Shown piece after piece: positions 26,001-38,107 of a stretch of DNA of 64,000 nucleotides. Every line of letters begins with the position of its first letter. Position 1 is the stretch's first letter. Source of the DNA: Apteryx mantelli (lineage: Eukaryota > Chordata > Aves > Apterygiformes > Apterygidae); contig NC_089994.1 in NCBI RefSeq assembly GCF_036417845.1, positions 16,448,001-16,512,000 of the forward strand, given 5' to 3'. Position numbers and translations under genes: made by a program. The notes beneath the pieces are model-generated. The model made no database searches, was not told the DNA's origin, and was given only the letters and a program-made list of their open reading frames with translations.

Positions 26001-29000
26001 GCAGCAGAAACTAAACACGAAGAGGAAAGGAGGAAAAATTATTTTTCCTTAGATGGCTCTATGCTCTGAATGAGCTAACTGGAGACACTGAGCTGAGCTG
26101 ATGGCATTTAGGCCAGACATCTTATTAAACACAGTCTACTCTTTTGGTACTTGAACAGGCATCCAACTCTAAAACAAATTTTCATTAGCAATGACAGTGA
26201 TCTGTGAGTACCCACTGCCCATGGAACCGACCTTCTCTCCCTTCTGCTAAGCAAATTTCAGTTGGAATAATTTATCTAAATGAAAGAGAACACGACTTAG
26301 GGATTACTCAAGTAAACCAGTCAAGAACAATACAGCGCTTTAAGTCCTGACAGCACATCTGAGGCAGACGACATATGGGTTATCAGAATATGAATTTTAG
26401 TAAGTCTTTCAGTTAAATATAATGATCTTGTCTGTACTGCTAGCTTTTTAGTGTCAGATTTGAAAAAGGTCTATTTGTTCCATGTTCTGTTACTCTGTTT
26501 ACTGATCCATATGTTGATGTGAGCTGTGTATTTGAGACATCAGGAGGATCGTGTAGTTGGAAGCCAGTAAAGGCTTACGTGATCCTTGCTACTCTCCACT
26601 GCTCAAAGTGTGGGAAATGACTGATATCTAGCGTGCTAAAGTGTCTTCAGGAGTTCAGAGTTGGTCTCTGATAATATGGTATTAAAACCCTCAGAGCAGG
26701 ACACTTTTGCCATTGCCATCTCCTCACATATCCTTGCTAGGGTTTTCCTTCTGCTTTACCTGTAGCTGAACTTCTTTCTGCAGATTCACATTTGAATTTG
26801 GGTTGTCAGCAACACACTCATGAGACATTGGCTGGATTTTTAATTTGTTAACATCTATATATGTGTATTGATTTAGTTTAGGCTGCCAGGTCAAGTACTG
26901 GGCAAAATATTGTTCATCAAACTGACCTTGGCACCTTCGTTTCAGAGGGCTGGAAGGGCAGCCTTGGAGGAAGAAGGCAGAAGAAGTTATCCTGCTCTTT
27001 TGTTTTCTCCAGCCTTGTGGCATTATATTCCCCAGATAAGCTGCACAGATCTTCATTTGCTCTCTTACAGATTTGCAAAGTACTACAAGCTGCCCAATGG
27101 GGAGGAACAGCGAACCCTTTTCAAAGTCTATGGAATACGGTTTGATGTCCTTGTCTTTGGCACAGTAAATACAACTTCTTTTCCTCAGGGAGGGAGAAGA
27201 GAAGAAAACTTGCTATTTTTTTAGCCCCACTTCTACCATATTCCCCTTTTCTGGCTCCTATCCATCATTCTGGGGTGGAAGTCATGTTGTGTCGCTAGAT
27301 CTACACTGAACTGAGCAGCATAGGAAAGCAAAGCTGAGGGTGGAATGGCAAGACTGGGAGTGAGGCAGAATTGTTGTTCAGACTGAGACACTAACAGGTA
27401 TCTTGACCTTCATAAACCCTGTGTGTCCTCACTGTTCCCCTCTCAATTTGTTTATTCTCCCCTGCTAAGCGTCTGAGATGATAGTCTGTGAAATTTTGGA
27501 ATTGATTGGATGAATCACTGTAAAGGGACTAAAAGAGAAATGCCATTAAGTTGAGTGAATGGCCCAAGATACTGTTTTCCAGTTACTCCCTTCTGCTTTG
27601 TTTCAGGCTGGAAAATTTGACATCATTGAACTTGTGACATACATTGGGTCCATGATCTCCTATTTTGGCTTGGTGAGAGATTTATTTCTTATGTTTATGG
27701 AGCCACTTCTGGGGACATGGTCTCATTAAGAAAATGGAATCACCACGTGTTTTTCTTTCATATGCAGGCTGTTTTTGTCATTGATTCATATATTAGTTGC
27801 TGCAGCTGCTGCAAATCACCTGTCAAGGAATATCACTTCAGAAAGAAGTACGAGACTGTGCTGAATCCAAGACAGGTAAGGAATGCAAATTGCTGCTCTG
27901 TGGATAAAAACACGCAGCAGACCAGACCGTTCATCAGTGCTGGATGGTTCATTACTGCTTCACTGCTTTGTTCCCCAGCATCGTGCATATGTCCTGCAGT
28001 TGTGGGTTTGGGAGATCAGGGAGTTTTGTGAGAGGGATTGCAGGATCCAGTGAAACAAAGGACTGGCAAAGGGAACTGCCACCTCCTTTTCATGCCAACA
28101 TCCAGAGAACCTACAGGAAGCTCCCATGGAGCTATGCACTGCATGTGTTGCACAGGGACAGTGGGCTCCACATACAGATCCTTGGCATGGCAAAACCACA
28201 CCAACTCTATCAGGTAAACTGGCAGGGAGCAGTGACCCTTCAAAACAGCAGAAGGACACAATGAAAGGGTTACCCCTAAGGAGGGCATTGTCCAATGGCT
28301 ACTTCTCTTGACTGAATTTACTGCCCCCCAGAATTTTAGACATGCATTTTTAAAGAAGGGTGAAGAGAAGGGTGCCTAAAGGCCCTGCACAATCACACTC
28401 CTACAGATAGTTCTATACCATCTCTTCCTGTTCCCTCTGACTGTCCCCTCTGCTCCCTGTGTCCTTACTGTCTCAGATATTGGGAATATCTGCCCTTGTA
28501 ACATGCAGCTGCATGGGATTGTTATCTGAGTACAGACTGCAGAACTCAGGCCCTGAAGTCAAATCTATGCTGTGTTTGTCCCCAGTTCTCTAAGTAACTA
28601 CTCCAGTTGATGATGCTCATTTCTTTTGCTGCATAGGTGATGTACGTTTCCTACGTTGATGAGCCACACGTTACCTTGATAACGAAACACCTGAAAACAA
28701 GCTTGCAGCATACTAAAGGCGACAGCGTTGAGGTAAGGACAGGCATGTACCTTTGGGATTCCCTCTTCAGGAGGGAGAACTGAGGAATGTCATTCCCAAG
28801 TGACTAGGATTTTTTTTCTCAGATTTCCAGCTAGATTCTGAGGGGCTAAAACTAGAGTCCTGTTGCCAGCCTCCAGTTAGTAAGTCCTGTGACCAGAGGA
28901 TGTGTTTTCTAGAGTCAGCTTAAAACTGCTGCTTTCCACGGTGTATATATGCTAGTGGGAGTGCGTTGGTGTTGAAACAACTTGTGAGGTGTTAATTTGA

Positions 29001-29682
29001 TTTCGCTGGGGTGGGTGTTGGCAACACAGAAAGACTATCCTCCTCCAGATCTGCTGATCTGTCGTCATTATGCCTATTGTGATGTGTCAAATGAAAAGCC
29101 CAATGGTGAGGATCACTGTGGTAAATTCTCTCTACGGATGGGTAAAGCAGCAAATGCTGCCTTCTCTCCTCTAATTTATGTTGGGAATTGTTGTTGCAGA
29201 GCCACCCTGAGAAATTCTCTGATGCTGTCAACTGCTGCACCAATAATTCCGACAGGGACCCTGTTACGGAGGAACCTGAGGAGATGTATCCTCTCCAAAA
29301 GCGAAGGCAAAAGGCCTCCTCCCCGGACCGCCCAGCGTGGTGCTGCTGTGGGAAATGCCAGCTAACAGAGAAGCGCCATGAGCAGCTCTGCTGCCGAAGG
29401 AAAGAAGGGAAATGCATCACAACCTCCCCTTTATTTGAGCGATTGGTGCTGTCCAGAGACAACCTGAAAGACGCCCTTCTCTACAAAGAGCCCCTTCTGG
29501 ACTTGAACAGTACGAATGTCAACGACAAGCTGCGTCACTGTGCGTTCAAGCAGTATATTCACTGGCGCTTTGGCTCTTTTGATCTGGAACACAGAACTGT
29601 CATCCCAAGCTGCTGCAGGTGGAAGATTAGAGATACTTATCCCAAAGCAGATGGCAAGTATACTGGTTTTAAGACTACATGA
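14074..29682 (+). CDS. P2RX7: P2RX7, P2X purinoceptor 7 (ATP-gated cation channel)
   Basis: Exons: 14074-14198, 15897-16029, 16649-16720, 17592-17664, 18617-18713, 21838-21918, 22507-22636, 23573-23703, 27071-27164, 27607-27672, 27768-27875, 28637-28732, 29200-29682; 562 aa (human 595). This trimeric plasma-membrane channel opens a cation pore on extracellular ATP. TM1 is at about residues 28-47 and TM2 at about 318-343. ATP-contact residues K64, K66 (TKVKG), N279-F280-R281 and K299 are present, as are all ten ectodomain cysteines. The long C-terminal 'ballast' domain with WCCCGKC, LCCRR and SCCRWKIR identifies P2X7 rather than P2X4. The start ATG is the only one giving a P2X-like N tail and closing the phase with exon 2. 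Oddities: YDSSK where P2X usually has YxTxK/R, no P2X7-type insert after TKVKG, a short cysteine anchor, and one GC donor. Confidence 0.96.
16030..16035 (+). other. P2RX7: Non-canonical GC splice donor of P2RX7 intron 2
   Basis: Exon 2 ends ...ATGCAG and is followed by GCAAGT. Reading phase and alignment to P2X proteins (TMPMQ | GVDSFF) both require the cut here. Apart from the C, the site matches the consensus perfectly (CAG|GCAAGT), as is typical of genuine GC-AG introns. Confidence 0.9.
25166..25330 (+). repeat. Ancient amniote interspersed repeat (family uncertain, CR1/L3- or SINE-like)
   Basis: 'cataagaatg' and 'agatcagaggtccatccagc' + 'ccagtgtcct' match the abundant amniote motif 'cataagaatggccatactgggtcagaccaaaggtccatctagcccagtatcctgtc', with diverged sequence after it. 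It lies in P2RX7 intron 8 (23704-27070), the largest intron of the gene. The rest of that intron shows no other feature I can support. Confidence 0.6.
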
Positions 29683-31095
29683 GGATGCTGTAGTACAACT
29701 TGAGCTCATACTGTGACTTATCCTGGACATTTAACCTTTGTTTTCTCTTACGGGCCTTAAAAAGAACCAAACCAAACCAAACCAAAAAAAAAAACCATGC
29801 AACTTCCCCAAATCTGCTGTACAGCTGAATTCTGTACACACTGTCATTGCAGAGGCAGTATTGCCTATGGCTTAGCTGGAGGAACCATTACTTTAACTCA
29901 AAGTGCTGCTTCTGCCTTTGCTTCCCTCTCTGAGTCATCCCACAGAGAATCTAGGCCATGGTTTGGAAATGTAGCCTCTGGGGTGAATTCTTGTAGGTAT
30001 GTTTTAGTGGGAGGTTCCAGGCCTCCCGTCTCTGCCTTGGTGCATACCAGAGTCCCAGCTGAGTCAGGAGATGACCCGTACCTTGAAAATAAGATGGAGC
30101 CAAGAGTCATCTCAAAGCATGACCCCTGAAGGAAGGAAGTCCAAAAGACATATCACTTGAAAACATGGGCCTGAGCTTTTCTCTCACCCCCCTGTTGAAA
30201 GGGTTCGGGAGCCCTGGATAGGGGAAGCTCTTGAAAGAGGCCACTGTGCATAAATTTTCATAACTCGCTGTTGAGGGCCTCACTGTCCAGATTAAACAGG
30301 CTCATCTTAGATGATTTCAGTGACACAGAAAAGCATTTTCTGAAAAGCCCAGCTGTTCTCTTTGTATTACTCCTTTCAGCTTAAACTCAGGAATTATAAG
30401 GAAAAGTATTTTTATCGTCTTTCTGTAATATTTTTAGACATTTCATTCATACTCATTGAAATTGTTAACAGTAGACTTTGGCCTCATGTTTGCTCTTAGC
30501 TTCAAACAGGCCTTGCCTCCTACACCTCTTCTACTGAACTAGGCATAATGAGAGTTGCTTTGTGCTGTGAGGGCATGAAGCCAGAGTACAGCCAAGGGGC
30601 AGCAAATTCAGGCTAGATTAAACTGTGCTTCAACACCTTTCCAGTTCTTTCCTTTCGTTATACTTCGACATGTTCTATTTTTATACAAACAAGGTGAGAA
30701 GGATTGTAACATGTATATTCTGCACTTCTTTCAACTAGGCTTTATTCTTTCTGAGCTAACCCAGCAGTTTGCCATTTCAATTGCCCACATATTTTTTAAG
30801 ATATATTGCTGGCAGGTTATGCCAGCTATATTTATATCTTCAGTTGTAATATGCATTAATTGCACTAACATTCTCACTGCAGCATTTCATGTATCTAGAG
30901 TGGTAAAAGATTACAGTTGACATTAATGCTTTCCTGTTCTGACACATGCACTGATTTTTGGAAGAATGACAGTGGATATTCACTTAGACTGTGATTTGAA
31001 TCTCCTGTCATATTTTTTTATATATGTTCCTTACCGTCTCCTTTTTCTCATGCTCATTTTGACTGTTTTTTAATAAATAGAGCATTTAACAAATA
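29683..31095 (+). other. P2RX7: P2RX7 3' UTR
   Basis: The sequence follows the TGA at 29680-29682. It contains a (CCAAA)n/poly-A microsatellite at 29763-29796. AT-rich sequence leads to a canonical AATAAA at 31072-31077, so the transcript should end about 15-25 nt later. Confidence 0.7.
31072..31077 (+). terminator. P2RX7: Polyadenylation signal of P2RX7
   Basis: AATAAA follows a T-rich stretch. It is the first canonical signal found downstream of the stop codon in AT-rich 3' UTR sequence. Confidence 0.7.
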
Positions 31096-32730
31096 TGTAG
31101 CTGAGTCAGAGTTTCTTTAATGGTTTTGCAATGTCTTAAATGCCCGCAGCCAGTTTTTCAGTTCCCTTAATCTCTTTCTAATGCTTTACCTACAAAAACA
31201 TCATCATTACCCTCATAGTAACTATAACCACCGTGCTGGGAAGCTCAGCATCAGGTGGAATTAGGTGGTGCTCTCTGCTTTTATAGTTTAGATGAATTCT
31301 GTCAGAAGACAAATCCTTGAAATCCAAGAAGACTTGCTCATCGGGAGTGGGAAGGTAACAGTCTTAGGTATGCTTCTGCTATCTTTCGCAGGCAGATGCT
31401 CTGTCCTTGCCCTGAGCCGACTGGAAGTTATGTCTCGGTGTTAGGATGGCCCCTTCCTGAGGTCATCCGTCCAGCTTCTTGTGAGACGTACTAGCTTGCA
31501 CTCAGTGTAGAGCTGACTGCAGCAGGCTTCCAGGTAACAGCTGACTCCTGTCTGGGCAGTATGGAGCACAGGCAGTGCAAGATCCTGTCTGCAAAACAGC
31601 ATCTGGACACAATCACCAATTATCTCTGTAGAACAAATCCCACATTGATTCCATCAGGAACAGGAGCAGCACTGGAGTCATGCTATGTTTATGATTATTG
31701 CCTGGTTCAAATTCTGCTCTCTTCCCAACCCACAGCTGAGTCCACGGTGCTTATGCTGGAGTAAGTGTCAGGAGAGACAACAAGTAGCACAACAGATGAT
31801 TTGAACCTGCTGGTTGCTGTTTTGGTGGATTTTCATTACTATTTTCCCTTGCGCAATGAAAATCCCTCTCTCTCAGGTTATATGTTTTGGGCTGCTCAAA
31901 ACTATTTGGCATCTTTCTGCGACCATCTGACCCCCGCATGTTTGTTCTGTCCTTTTTGCCTTTGCTGAAAACAGCTCTTCTCTTTCCTCTCTCTGACTGC
32001 TGGTCATTTTGGGCTGTTCTGGGGGAGCAGGTGGCTAAAGTCATGATCTCATCGCGCTCCCAGTGTCCAGACTTCTGAAGAAGGGGTGTCCATATAAACA
32101 ATTACAAGGATGCTGGCCAGGAAAGCTCCTTTCAAAGGTTTCTTGGAAAAAAATCATAAATCAATCTTGTCTCTTTTTTGCTTATCAATGACGTGTGAAG
32201 AACACCAGAAAAGGTTTGTTTCCCAAATCTTTTTTGTATATACTAGGAGCTTGGGAATTGTTTTTCTTTGTGCTGTTTTTGTTATTTGATAAAACTCTTT
32301 CCCTTCAGCATCTCAGAAGCATCTTGCAAAAGGTTCTGTCCTGGTGCCCGTGAATTCTCCTAACCCTACGGTGAGTCTCAAAAGACAAGCAGGAAGCTCT
32401 ACAGCTGGAATAAGGCAGTGGGGGAATTACCTGTTTCCTTTATGGAAAGGAAAGGCTCCAGTTGCTGTGATTCTGGCCGAAAGCTTGGAAGCAGAATTAG
32501 TGGGTAAGGGGGAAGGTATCCCCACTTTTTTCTTCTTTATTAAATTTTTGCTAACCTCATGAGGTTCAAGAGCGGCTAAGAGAGGTGAAAAAAAAACCCA
32601 TAAGCTTGCTAACAAGGAGCAGCGCAGGAAAAGCTCAGGCTGGTGGAGGAAACAGTCCTGCAATGAACTGCTTTTATGTAGTGCGAGCTCCCTTGGGGGG
32701 GGGGGAGAGGAAAAAGCCCCCAAACTCAGC
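31096..32730. other. Intergenic interval P2RX7 to P2RX4
   Basis: About 1.6 kb separates the two paralogues. I see no coding exon or recognisable repeat. GC content rises at its right end into the P2RX4 CpG island. Confidence 0.6.
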
Positions 32731-32734
32731 ACCT

Positions 32735-33330
32735 ACCACGAGAGCATCCTCCGAGGCTGACCCAACCCCTCAGCCGCCCCCGGGAGCGCCGCCGCAGGAG
32801 CCCAGCTCCTTCCTTTAACCCCCGTTTTTGGCGCACGGGGCCTCCCCGCAGGCAGGACCTCCGCCGCCCTGCCCGGCTCAGCTCGGCGGCGGCAGCGGGG
32901 CCCCGGCGCAGGCCTCGGGGCGCCCCGCGGGGCTCCGCGCAGCGCGTAGAGCAGCCGGGAGAGGGGGCGGATGAGGCGCCGCGGGGCGGGAGGTCGGAGA
33001 ACGGCGGCGCCGCTTCTTCCCTCCCTCCCTCCTTCCCTCCTTCCTCCCTCCCTCCCGCCGCCATGGTGTCCTGCGGCGCTTTCTACAGCTTCCTCTTCGA
33101 GTACGACACCCCCCGCATCGTGCTGATCCGGAGCCGCAAAGTGGGGCTCGTCAACCGCCTGGTGCAGCTCGCCATCCTCGCCTACGTGATCGGGTGAGCG
33201 CGGCGGGCGGCGCCGCCTCAGGGGCCCCCGTGCTGCCCTGCCCCGTGCTGCCGCCTCAGGGGCCGGCGGAGGCTCCCGCGCCGGGCGCCCCCGGGGGCCG
33301 CGACATGGCCGCTCCTCGGGGGCGGGAAAG
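32735..33330 (+). promoter_or_regulatory. P2RX4: CpG-island promoter and 5' UTR of P2RX4
   Basis: A sharply GC- and CpG-rich segment surrounds P2RX4 exon 1. The start codon sits in a near-ideal Kozak context (GCCGCCATGG). No TATA box is evident, so dispersed initiation is likely. Confidence 0.75.
33014..33060 (+). repeat. Polypyrimidine (CCCT)n tract directly upstream of the P2RX4 start codon
   Basis: An almost pure C/T run made of CCCTCCCTCCTTCCCTCCTT-like units ends at CCCGCCGCC before the ATG. The complement is a purine mirror tract capable of triplex DNA. If transcribed, it gives a pyrimidine-rich 5' UTR. Confidence 0.85.
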
Positions 33331-36300
33331 GGCCGCCGACGCCGGCGCTTGGCGGTGCCTCGTTAAAAGTGAAGAAAACACCTGACGTGGATTGTATAAC
33401 CTAAGTGTGTGTGTGTGTGGGGGGGGTCCTGGAAAGAAAGGATTTTAGAGGTGTTTCACGTGGAAAAAACGTCAGGCGAACCCCAGGGACGGGTCAGTGC
33501 TTCGTCTTTCGTGGGCAGCCACGGGGTCCCTGCCGCTCGCAGTCCGGCAGGTGAAGCACTTGCAGTGGGTGTGAGCGGCATGGCGGGCCCAGCGGCTTTC
33601 CCTCCCGCCGCCCCGCTCCGGGCGGAGGAGCGAGCGGGAGCGGCGGGAGCGCTGCCCCAGGGTGGCTTCCACTGTCCGCTCGGTGGCCAGCGCCCCTCAA
33701 AGATGTCCCCTGCCCGGTGTCATCAGTGACACCGTGGTGTCACCAAACGAGCCGGTTCTTAAGCGGGTTAGAGCTTCAGTCAAAAGTTGTCAGCACAAGA
33801 AGGGTAAAAGTGGACGCAGGAGGAGGTTTTTAATTTTAAAAACCAAGCCAAACAAAAAAGCCCACAATATTAAAAAAAAAAAAAAAGTTTTCTTAACTTC
33901 ATGAGGAAAGACCTGACCACCAAGTGGTGGGACAGCCTCTTGTTTATTTGTGGTGGTTGAGCTCAGAAGAGGCCACCGGTTAGTGTTGCACTGGTAGAGC
34001 TATTCCTGAGTCCCATCCCTGTGAACAAGGAGGAAATTGGGGCTGCTCTCGCTGCTCATGGTAGCAAAGATTTTGCTGCACGTAACATCTTCCTCCTTTA
34101 CTGGTTTCTCACTGTGGGCTGTTCTGGTTTAAAAAAAATATGAAACATCTGTGCAAGCGATAAATTTAAACTTAATTTCCGCTTGTCCTGAGATGCTTTC
34201 TAAAAAGATCAGTCCTTCACTGGCAGCAAAGGATGTGATTGTATAGCAGCAAAGGATGTGATTGTATAGCTTTTACACTAAATGTCAGTTGAAACCTCAA
34301 AAGTGTACTTATTACGTAACTTGAAGCCATGAAAGTCAATAACTGGTCATGCTGGGAGTTCAGAATTGCTTTCTTGCCTCTCTATTCCTCTCCTCTTGCT
34401 GGGAGGGTTAATGTCGAGTGTCCTCTTTATCTCTTACCCTCTCATTCATTAATGCACAAGAAAAGGAGATCTCTTCCTATCTGGTTCAATCCCTAAATAG
34501 TCCCAAAAGAGACCATGTAAACCAGAACTGAAGGGCCTCATCCAACTCCTAGATAGCAGTAAGGAGCCATCCTGACTCTACTGAGAGTTGAACTGGGCGG
34601 CCTGATGTTTGCCTGGTGGTTGTAGGTCTGCTTAGAGGCAGCCGCAGGCAGGACGGTTGCCCTCAAGAGGGGAGAGCGCTCCGGAGCCCTGTGATATTTT
34701 CTCTCTTCTGAAATGATCTTCACCTGGTGTACATGTGTGTGTGTGTGTGTGCATGCACATGTGCAGTCGTGGGACTGAACCCAGACATGAACCGCTTCCA
34801 GTCAGGCCTAAAATCAAATTTGAAACTCCAAACTTGGGCTCTGTGTTTGCTTCCTCTTTATTCTGGTTCTTAGGTATTTGTGTGCTTTTCTTGAAAAGCA
34901 TCAGAACTAGATTTCTTTCCTACTACAAAAGTTTGGGGTCTCAGTATTGTAGAAGCTGGGACTATCAACCATCTGGGAAAAAAAGGGTTGGAAGAAGATC
35001 AACAGTACCAAACCACTCTGAAAAAATCAGCAGGGAGATTGCTAGTCCTGTGACACTTTCATAGGAAAGCAGTGTGAAACTATTTGGACTGGCCCTTTCA
35101 AGTGACCAGGGGGAAAAGGAGAAATTCCTACTGCCTGTGATAGCTTATGGTGTTTGTCTGTTGTTTTTTTTTCTTGCAATCCTTCTCTTGCAGCTGGGTC
35201 TTTCTGTGGGAGAAGGGCTATCAGGAAACAGATTCTGTGGTCAGTTCTATAACCACAAAGGTGAAAGGAGTAACTCTGACAAACACGTCCAGCTTGGGAG
35301 CCAGGATCTGGGATGTAGCTGACTATGTCATCCCTCCTCAGGTATGAACCACTTTCACATGCGGCAGGAGGGTTTTCTAACAAACAGCCACTGCTTTGCC
35401 CAAGTCCACTGAGGTCTGGAGCAGCTTCTGCTCCAGTGTGGTCCTTATACAAGAGGATGTAGCAAATGAAGCAGCTTTACTTTGTCCCAGATCAGGCTGA
35501 GCATTTGCAGTTCCTAGGGGAAACTTGTTTCAAGGAGAGAGAGTGTGTAGGGGAGAGAATATTGCAGGCTTCAGGAAAAAAGCTGTGACAGTAACCACAT
35601 GTCCTCTCTCCTACTTTTCTCTAAAGCAAACAGCTCAACGTTAACTTGTTGGCAGAAACCTTAGGAATAATCTGCAAGTCACTTGATCCGGAACTTAACA
35701 GGAAGCGTTGCTCTAAGTTACTGATTGACGTTGTGTCTGTGGGAATCTACGCCTAACAGGCAATACGTGGCCTTCAGCGTTTGCAGGCATGGCCAGGCTG
35801 CCGGTCACGGTTCACTCTGTCTGCATGACATGTGGTGCAGAAAAAGTGACAGATTTAGCCACATTTTGGCTGAATGATTGCATTTACATATCAGTGGTGC
35901 AAAAACAAACAACAGATCTCCAACCATAGGGATCTGAAAGTAATGGAGGTGGTGCTCCCTGCAGAAACAAACCAAGACTGGTCAAATTTCCAGTAGATAT
36001 TGGCAGAGGGGAGACATACTGGGTGTTCGGCTCAAGCTTGCAGTGGGAGCCTTGTTTCTGCTCCTGCCTCATGATGCTACTGGAGCTCTGTGATCTCTGT
36101 TTTCATAATGTTAATGAGGAAACTGTGGCCAAGAAGGAGAACAGAAAGGGTTACTAGTCTCGCGCTCCTTCCTCTGCCCAAAGGCACTGGCATCAGGTGA
36201 TACAGTGGGAACCTGTTCCTTTAGTGCTAAACCTGCACTGTCCAAAGCAAGTCTGCTTGTCAGGGCCACCTGGGCTCTGTCAGCAAAGGCAGTTGGGGCA

Positions 36301-38076
36301 GCACTTTGGTTATTCTTTGCAAATTATCACTCTTAAATTTCCTTCTTGTTTTGCATGTTCAGGGAGAGAACGCTGTGTTTGTCATGACAAATGTAATACT
36401 CACATTGAACCAGACACAAGGCCACTGCCCTGAGGTAGGTACAAGATCTGCTTGGCTCTAGAAGGATCTAATTTTGATCTCTGTGAGTGAGAGTGTGTGG
36501 GGAGGGAGAGTTTCTGCAGTTTAGTGTTATTATTGTTCCTCTCCAGCTTCCAGATGATAAAACAATATGCACGACAAAGGAGGACTGTGCTCCAGGATAC
36601 GTTGGCACCCACAGCAATGGTAGGAAGCCTGCTGCAGGGGCTCCTTTCAATCTGTGTTGTGCTATCTCTGGGTTGTGCTTTCCCTCCTGTGAAGACAGTT
36701 GTGTTTCGCTTGAGTCCCCTTGCTCTCACTCTCTCGCATCTCAGAACTTAAAAGGGACCCCAGGTCTTTCTTCTGGGGGAGAGCAGATGGGTTTAGACTC
36801 CTGCTGAGCTGGGTAGAAGCTGGACAGATGAGTGCTTGGCGAGTTAGCAAACAGTGGAGGGCTTTTTCAGGACCTCAGGTCCATGAAGCAGTATTTCACA
36901 TGCATAATTAAGGATTTGACTCAGAAAAGGAGTTGATGCCTCTCTTTCTGAGCTTGTGCTACAAATTGCACTGGAAGATAATGAGGGGCTTGGGTAGTGA
37001 CACTTTCACCTCTGAGCAGATTGCTCTCACCTTATGCAGTGAGGAGACATGACAGGGCAAATATTACCTCTTTGTTTTTTGCTTGTTAGTGCCTCCATTT
37101 TCATGTCTTTCCAGGCATTCAGACTGGGAAGTGTGTACCATATAACAGCAGCATCAAGACCTGTGAGATCTTTGCATGGTGCCCTGTGGAGAATGACTCT
37201 TATATACCCAAGTGAGTGCCCTGTCTTCCTCCTCTGCCTTGACCCTCTTGAGAGGAGGCCAGCAGCATACAGCCAGGCAGGCTACAGCTGATACTTCTCC
37301 CTATGGGCTCCAGTTGGGTAAAGCTGAAGAGGTGATCATCGAAGACCCTGCAGATATTGTGACAGATAAACCAAGCAGGGCCACAAGGGGAAAAGTGTGG
37401 GAGCGGGGGGAAAAAACGAGAGCTGTCACTGCCTATGGGAAGGAACAGTCACAGTGGGTCATGCTTTCCAAAGCCAGCTCTGTGCACAGCTGGGTGAGAG
37501 CTGTGACTCACCAGCACTGTGGGAGACAGTTTCATCAGGTCAGATGAGTAACATGGAGCAGTTGAAATAAACTTCATCTTCAGTGGCTCTGAGTGATGCC
37601 CTCTTCACTACCCATGGCTGTGCGGTAAGGACTGCCTAGCAGAGCTATTACCTGTGATTCAGAGCTACATGGCGTTAAAGAGTTTGCCTCTGCAGTCGTT
37701 TCAGTAAGCATAGGATTAAAGCCTGCTAGTTTGTCATCCAGCTTCCTTGGAGCTTAGAGCATCCTGTTCTATGTCTGTACAGAGCATGAGTACTGGACAA
37801 ATGCCTCTTCAGTCAGGAGAGTAACTGTCCCCACTGGGATATTGCTGTGGTGTCATGAGGTTCGTGAAGACAGGAGTGAAACTTTCCTACTTTCCCTGTT
37901 GTTTTGCAGACCAGCATTCCTACAAGAAGCTGAGAACTTTACCATTCTAGTGAAGAACAACATTTGGTATCCTAAGTTCAACTTCAGCAAGTAAGTAGTG
38001 TGTGAGGCACAGCACTATCTGGGCTCTTCAAGTCAAGTCAAGGGGAGCAGGAGAAGTGGGAAGAAGATGTAACAGA

Positions 38077-38107
<31 letters not shown>

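Noticed and set aside
28997-29127. A possible extra P2RX7 exon ([14 protein letters not shown]...) before the last exon
   Set aside because: Exon 12 ends in phase 0 and the last exon at 29200 starts in phase 0, so they join directly and align with human P2X7. All donors after the KDYPPP stretch are in phase 1 and would break the frame.
29188-29199. Extending the P2RX7 last exon upstream to 29188 or 29146
   Set aside because: The frame is open there, but TTGTTGTTGCAG is a proper acceptor ending at 29199, and the homologous protein resumes at SHPEKFSD.
34500-34640. Possible CR1 tail or other repeat in P2RX4 intron 1
   Set aside because: I looked for the usual CR1 3' tail octamers and the 'ttccaaccc' signature and found no convincing match.
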